15,487 bases of DNA from Candidatus Aquidulcis sp. GTDB lineage: Bacteria; Chloroflexota; Anaerolineae; Anaerolineales; E44-bin32. The notes beneath the pieces were generated by a model, which was given only the letters and a program-made list of their open reading frames with translations, had not been told where the DNA came from and ran no database searches. Made by a program: the position numbers and the translations under genes. This document shows, piece after piece, positions 12,728 to 15,487 of the stretch. The stretch spans positions 1 through 15,487 of the forward strand of contig DYJB01000010.1 of the NCBI GenBank assembly GCA_020723365.1, read 5' to 3'. Position 1 is the first letter of the stretch. Every line of letters begins with the position of its first letter.

Positions 12728-14374
12728 CTACGGAGGGCAGACACTGCACTGCGCAGGGCACGGGCTGAAATACTGGCACGTGTTGGAAGGCTGGCACCAG
12801 CAGCCACTGGCCGGCTCTTCCGTGGGCGTCGGCGCCGGCAGGGCTGGCGGGATGGCGAACGGGACGTTCGACAGATCGCCATACGGAGCGACGACGTCCT
12901 CGCCGACCCAGCAGGGATTCGGGATGTCGGCGGCGCGCAGTTGCCACCAGCCGCCCTGCTCGAGCCGGCCGATGATCGGGAACGAGACGCCCTGGGAAAG
13001 GTAGGTCAGGATCGGATAGTCAAAGCCCGGGCCGAGGCGGCAGCGGGCGTCGGTGAGCACGCGGGCGAGCGGGATCTCGCCGGAGGGCGAGGGCAGGAAC
13101 TGGTAGTCCCAGCCAAAGTCGTTCAAACGGCTGATGTCATTGTCGCTGAGCAGGGTGACATCCGTGGCGATCGGACCCGGGCCGTACCAGCGGTAGGGCA
13201 TCGTCCAACCGCCGGGGATGAGGATCCGTTCGTTCCCGTCGGCAGCGGCGTCGATCTCGAGGCAGTACGTTCCGGCGGGAAGGTCGTGGAAAGTGTACTG
13301 CCCGCTGGCATCCGTCGCGGTGCTCCACCCATCGGTGCCGGGACACGGACCGTCGTCGAGCAGGACGGTGACCCCCTCGATGCCCACCTCGTCAGGATCG
13401 AGCACGCCGTCGGCCTCCAGGCGACCATCCGGCAAGATCACGCAGCCGGGAGGCACGACGTCGGTCGTCTCGTAGGGCACGGCGCACACGTCGTGGAAGA
13501 CGTGGCCGGCGATAGCGCCGTTGGCGCCTGCCGGCGGCCTGAACTCCGTCCAGGGGAGGACAGGCGTGATGGCCGGCGCGATCGGGCAAGCCGTTCCGGG
13601 CTCGGCCGGCGTGGTGAAGGACCAGGTCTCGGAGTACACGCCGTCCAGGCCGTCGGGAGGGGTGCCGGAACGCACGCGCCAGTAGTACGTCGTGCAGGGC
13701 TCGAAGCTGTACTCATCGAGGCGGTCGGGCAATCCGTAGTCCTCGAAGATGCTGTTCCATCGCTCGGTGGCCCCGGAGAAGCGCGGCGAACGTGCTACCT
13801 CCAACCAGTAGTGGACTCGCGTCGTGACACAGGGTGTTGGATCGTCCCAGCGGAAGTGCGCACGCAGGGCCGTCAGCCGGGCCCCGTCCGCGGGAGCGGT
13901 CAACTCGGGCGGCTGCCTGGATTCGTCGCCGGTGCAACGCGGGCCAGTGAAGAAGAAGATGCCAACCCCCGGCCCTTCGTCGCCGTCGGACATGGGATGG
14001 ATGTCGAAGGTGTAGATGTCACCCGGGTTGAGAGTCACACCAGGGTCCCAGCGCATAGTCGTGCCTGAGACTCTGGCGCGCGCCAGGATCGGGCCCGAGT
14101 CGTACCAGGAGTAACTGGACGATAGCAGGACCTTGAACTCGGAGGGCAGGCAGGAGTAGTCCGGGTAGGTCCATTCGAACACCGGGCTGAGGTCGTCGAT
14201 GACACTGCGGCCCTCGGGATAGGTTGGATCCGGTGCGATCAGATCCTCGAAGGCGCAGGAGCCGGGCTCATCGCCGCTGGGGCGGTTGCAGGCCGCCAGG
14301 GTGGAGGCCAGCAGCAGCACGATGAGTGGGATGAGCACGTGCGAGCGGGTCGTGTTCCTGGCCAGCGTGTCCAT
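12728..14374 (-). CDS. Surface lipoprotein with SdrD-B-like and SH3-like domains and a Cys-rich tail
   Basis: This is a 548-residue exported lipoprotein with lipobox LAAC (Cys29). Residues about 40-160 and 160-270 look like two fibronectin-type or Ig-like beta sandwiches; the second has YYWRVRSGTP and SETWSFTTPAEPG. Residues about 290-425 contain an SdrD-B/prealbumin-like domain, with GAIAGHVFHDVC, then DGVLDPDEVGIEGVTVLLDD and SGQYTFHDLPAGTYCLEID. Calcium binding by its Asp-rich turns is plausible. From residue 437 a bacterial SH3-like domain follows (CRLGPGFDYP, GRLEQGGWWQ, PCWVGEDV). It leads to GDLSNVPFAIPPA, a Pro/Thr spacer and a tail with seven cysteines starting at GCWC. The last 112 residues are paralogous to the tail of the upstream protein. 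The ATG at 14374 follows AAAGGAG. It probably acts at the cell surface in binding or envelope structure; no enzymatic motif is seen. Confidence 0.85.
   Translation of the reverse strand: MDTLARNTTRSHVLIPLIVLLLASTLAACNRPSGDEPGSCAFEDLIAPDPTYPEGRSVIDDLSPVFEWTYPDYSCLPSEFKVLLSSSYSWYDSGPILARARVSGTTMRWDPGVTLNPGDIYTFDIHPMSDGDEGPGVGIFFFTGPRCTGDESRQPPELTAPADGARLTALRAHFRWDDPTPCVTTRVHYWLEVARSPRFSGATERWNSIFEDYGLPDRLDEYSFEPCTTYYWRVRSGTPPDGLDGVYSETWSFTTPAEPGTACPIAPAITPVLPWTEFRPPAGANGAIAGHVFHDVCAVPYETTDVVPPGCVILPDGRLEADGVLDPDEVGIEGVTVLLDDGPCPGTDGWSTATDASGQYTFHDLPAGTYCLEIDAAADGNERILIPGGWTMPYRWYGPGPIATDVTLLSDNDISRLNDFGWDYQFLPSPSGEIPLARVLTDARCRLGPGFDYPILTYLSQGVSFPIIGRLEQGGWWQLRAADIPNPCWVGEDVVAPYGDLSNVPFAIPPALPAPTPTEEPASGCWCQPSNTCQYFSPCPAQCSVCPP
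12731..13066 (-). repeat. Paralogous 112-residue C-terminal module, copy 2
   Basis: This is the coding repeat of an SH3-like domain, GDLS-x-VPF-x-IPPA hinge and Cys-rich tail. It shares with the copy at 14445-14780 the blocks CRLGP, GRL-x-QGGWWQ, PCWV, GDLS, GCW and PCPAQ, in the same order and with the same total length. Confidence 0.75.
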
Positions 14375-14441
14375 GCTCTCTACTCCTTTGGCAGCCCGGG
14401 CGCGCCGCAGCGCTCGCAGCCGGCACGGGGCACGATCATGG

Positions 14442-15487
14442 CTAGGGGGTCGGGCAAGGCGTCGGTTGCGCCGGGCATGGGTCGCGATACTCGCACTTGT
14501 TGCCGGTCCAGGTCCAGCACCCTCGCGGTGTGATCTCCGTCGGCTCGTCGGTCGGCGGGGCGGGAGGGATGACAAACGGCACCGCGCTCAGGTCGCCGTT
14601 TGCCTCGGCGACGCTCTCCGATACCCAGCACGGGAGCTGCAGGTCCGGCGGCTGCACCTGCCACCAACCGCCCTGCTGGAGGCGCCCGATCAGCGGGACG
14701 ACCTGGCCCTGCACGAAGTACGTGGCGATGTTGAATTGAGTCGAAGGGCCCAGCCGGCAGCTGGCATTCTCGAGGGCCATGACCTCTGGGGCCGGCGCGG
14801 GCGTCGGCGTAATCGGGATCGGGGTCAGCGTGGCGGGCTGGGGCAGGTTGGCTGACATCGGAACGGGCGCGGCCCTCTGATTGTCCCCTCCCCAGTTGAC
14901 CTGGACGGAGGGCAACGCCAGGAAGAGCAGCCCAAGGCCCAGCCCGAGAAGCCCGCCGAAGGCGGCCCACGGAAGAGCGCTCAGGCTCGGTGGGCGGCGG
15001 CGGATGACGAGCGTGAAGGCCGATCCGCCCCCTGCCATGCCGACCAGGATCCCGATCCCCACCAGCGGCGGCATGCGCAGACAGGTGGAGCGGTTGACCG
15101 AGAAGGCGGAGGTGTTGCCGCTGCTGTCTGTCGCCGTCGCCGTAAAGATCGGACAACTGCCCGCACCGCTCAGGCGGACGCGGAAGGCGCCGCTGGCGTC
15201 CGAGCGGTTGTAGCCCAGGTAGGTCATGCCCTCGCCAGCGTTGGTCGGGTCAGGGGCGGCCAGGAAGATCTCGATGATGGCGTTCGGCTCGGCGCTCCCG
15301 CTGACCTCCGTCGTGGAGGCTCGGCTGATCACCGGAGGCTCCAGGCCGGCGACCAGATCGGGATGCTCGATGGCGATCCCGAGCCCCTCGTTCTCGTAGA
15401 TGCTGTTGGCGCTGATGATCGTGCCCAGCCCGCTGCCGGGCACGGCGGCGCGGCCGGAGTCGATGTGCACGCCATGGCCGCCGTTCT
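14442..15487 (-). CDS. Beta-helix surface protein with two membrane segments and SH3-like/Cys-rich tail (5' end outside window)
   Basis: This is the C-terminal 347 or so residues of a longer protein whose start lies beyond the window edge. The first visible residues, NGGHGVHIDSG and IISANSIYENEGLGI, have the Asn/Gly pattern of right-handed parallel beta-helix coils. They are followed by an Ig-like segment (SGSAEPNAIIEIFLA, then YNRSDASGAFRVRLSG and FTATATDSSGNTS). Two hydrophobic helices come next (PPLVGIGILVGMAGG and FGGLLGLGLGLLFLALP) with a basic IRRRPP loop between them. A Pro/Thr linker leads to the final 112 residues: an SH3-like domain (CRLGPSTQF, GRLQQGGWWQ, PCWVSESV), GDLSAVPFVIPPA and a cysteine-rich GCW tail. 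This tail matches the next gene's tail in both length and order. It is the first visible gene of the envelope operon. The GTG at 15468-15470 is not a credible start. Confidence 0.82.
   Translation of the reverse strand, partial: NGGHGVHIDSGRAAVPGSGLGTIISANSIYENEGLGIAIEHPDLVAGLEPPVISRASTTEVSGSAEPNAIIEIFLAAPDPTNAGEGMTYLGYNRSDASGAFRVRLSGAGSCPIFTATATDSSGNTSAFSVNRSTCLRMPPLVGIGILVGMAGGGSAFTLVIRRRPPSLSALPWAAFGGLLGLGLGLLFLALPSVQVNWGGDNQRAAPVPMSANLPQPATLTPIPITPTPAPAPEVMALENASCRLGPSTQFNIATYFVQGQVVPLIGRLQQGGWWQVQPPDLQLPCWVSESVAEANGDLSAVPFVIPPAPPTDEPTEITPRGCWTWTGNKCEYRDPCPAQPTPCPTP
14445..14780 (-). repeat. Paralogous 112-residue C-terminal module, copy 1
   Basis: This is the partner of the module at 12731-13066. 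Both end exactly at their stop codons, which suggests tail duplication or exchange between neighbouring surface-protein genes. The copies have diverged at protein level and are not near-identical DNA repeats. Confidence 0.75.

Noticed and set aside
12311..14068. 585-codon plus-strand frame opposite the two lipoprotein genes
   Set aside because: Low-complexity Arg/Gly/Val-rich translation with no recognisable domain or ribosome site. The minus strand carries lipoboxes, ribosome sites and known domains.
1..15487. Search for tRNA, rRNA, CRISPR arrays, transposase genes, phage genes or defence cassettes
   Set aside because: Nothing recognisable was found by reading. The intergenic gaps are short and accounted for by promoters, hairpins and leaders.

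Overview
This window is GC-rich, gene-dense bacterial DNA with no rRNA, tRNA, CRISPR array or insertion sequence that I can see. The protein families suggest a member of the Chloroflexota, perhaps Anaerolineae-like: lipoproteins with an NBR1-like Ig domain and Pro/Thr linkers, beta-helix and SH3-like surface proteins, a DUF6504-type protein and a divergent EF-G. That placement is an inference from gene content.

Layout. (1) 1-3315, plus strand: an ion-homeostasis cluster. A 5'-cut CaCA-type Na+/Ca2+ antiporter is followed by a CPA1-type Na+/H+ antiporter whose C-terminus is a PstA/DarA-like cyclic-di-AMP receptor domain. A short stand-alone receptor of the same family starts inside the antiporter stop codon. 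(2) 3325-5223, minus strand: AMMECR1/AmrA protein followed by an MFS exporter. (3) 5340-5375: a pair of palindromes forming a long hairpin. (4) 5405-7370, minus strand: a tightly overlapping three-gene operon of a membrane-anchored thioredoxin-like protein, a SAM methyltransferase and a PGM/alkaline-phosphatase-superfamily metalloenzyme. The thioredoxin-like gene has an in-frame UGA exactly where the first Cys of CxxC belongs, giving U-L-A-C, with a bacterial-SECIS-like hairpin downstream. It is very likely an unrecognised selenoprotein and would normally be annotated as two fragments. (5) 7709-8359, minus strand: an exported DUF2202 ferritin-like protein with its own terminator. (6) 8644-10719, plus strand: an EF-G paralogue with a near-consensus sigma-70 promoter and an intrinsic terminator, then a small membrane protein and a DUF6504-like protein. 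(7) 11568-11632: two hairpins between convergent units. (8) 11695-15487, minus strand: three surface proteins, consisting of a truncated beta-helix protein with a 112-residue C-terminal SH3-like/Cys-rich module, a lipoprotein with an SdrD-B-like domain carrying the same module, and a lipoprotein with an NBR1-like Ig domain.

How the genes relate. Region 1 looks like a cation-efflux unit in which c-di-AMP is sensed both in cis (fused domain) and in trans (stand-alone protein). Region 4 looks like one translationally coupled transcript led by the selenoprotein. Region 8 looks like a cell-envelope operon with a repeated C-terminal module. The two findings most worth follow-up are the UxxC selenoprotein and the antiporter/c-di-AMP receptor fusion.
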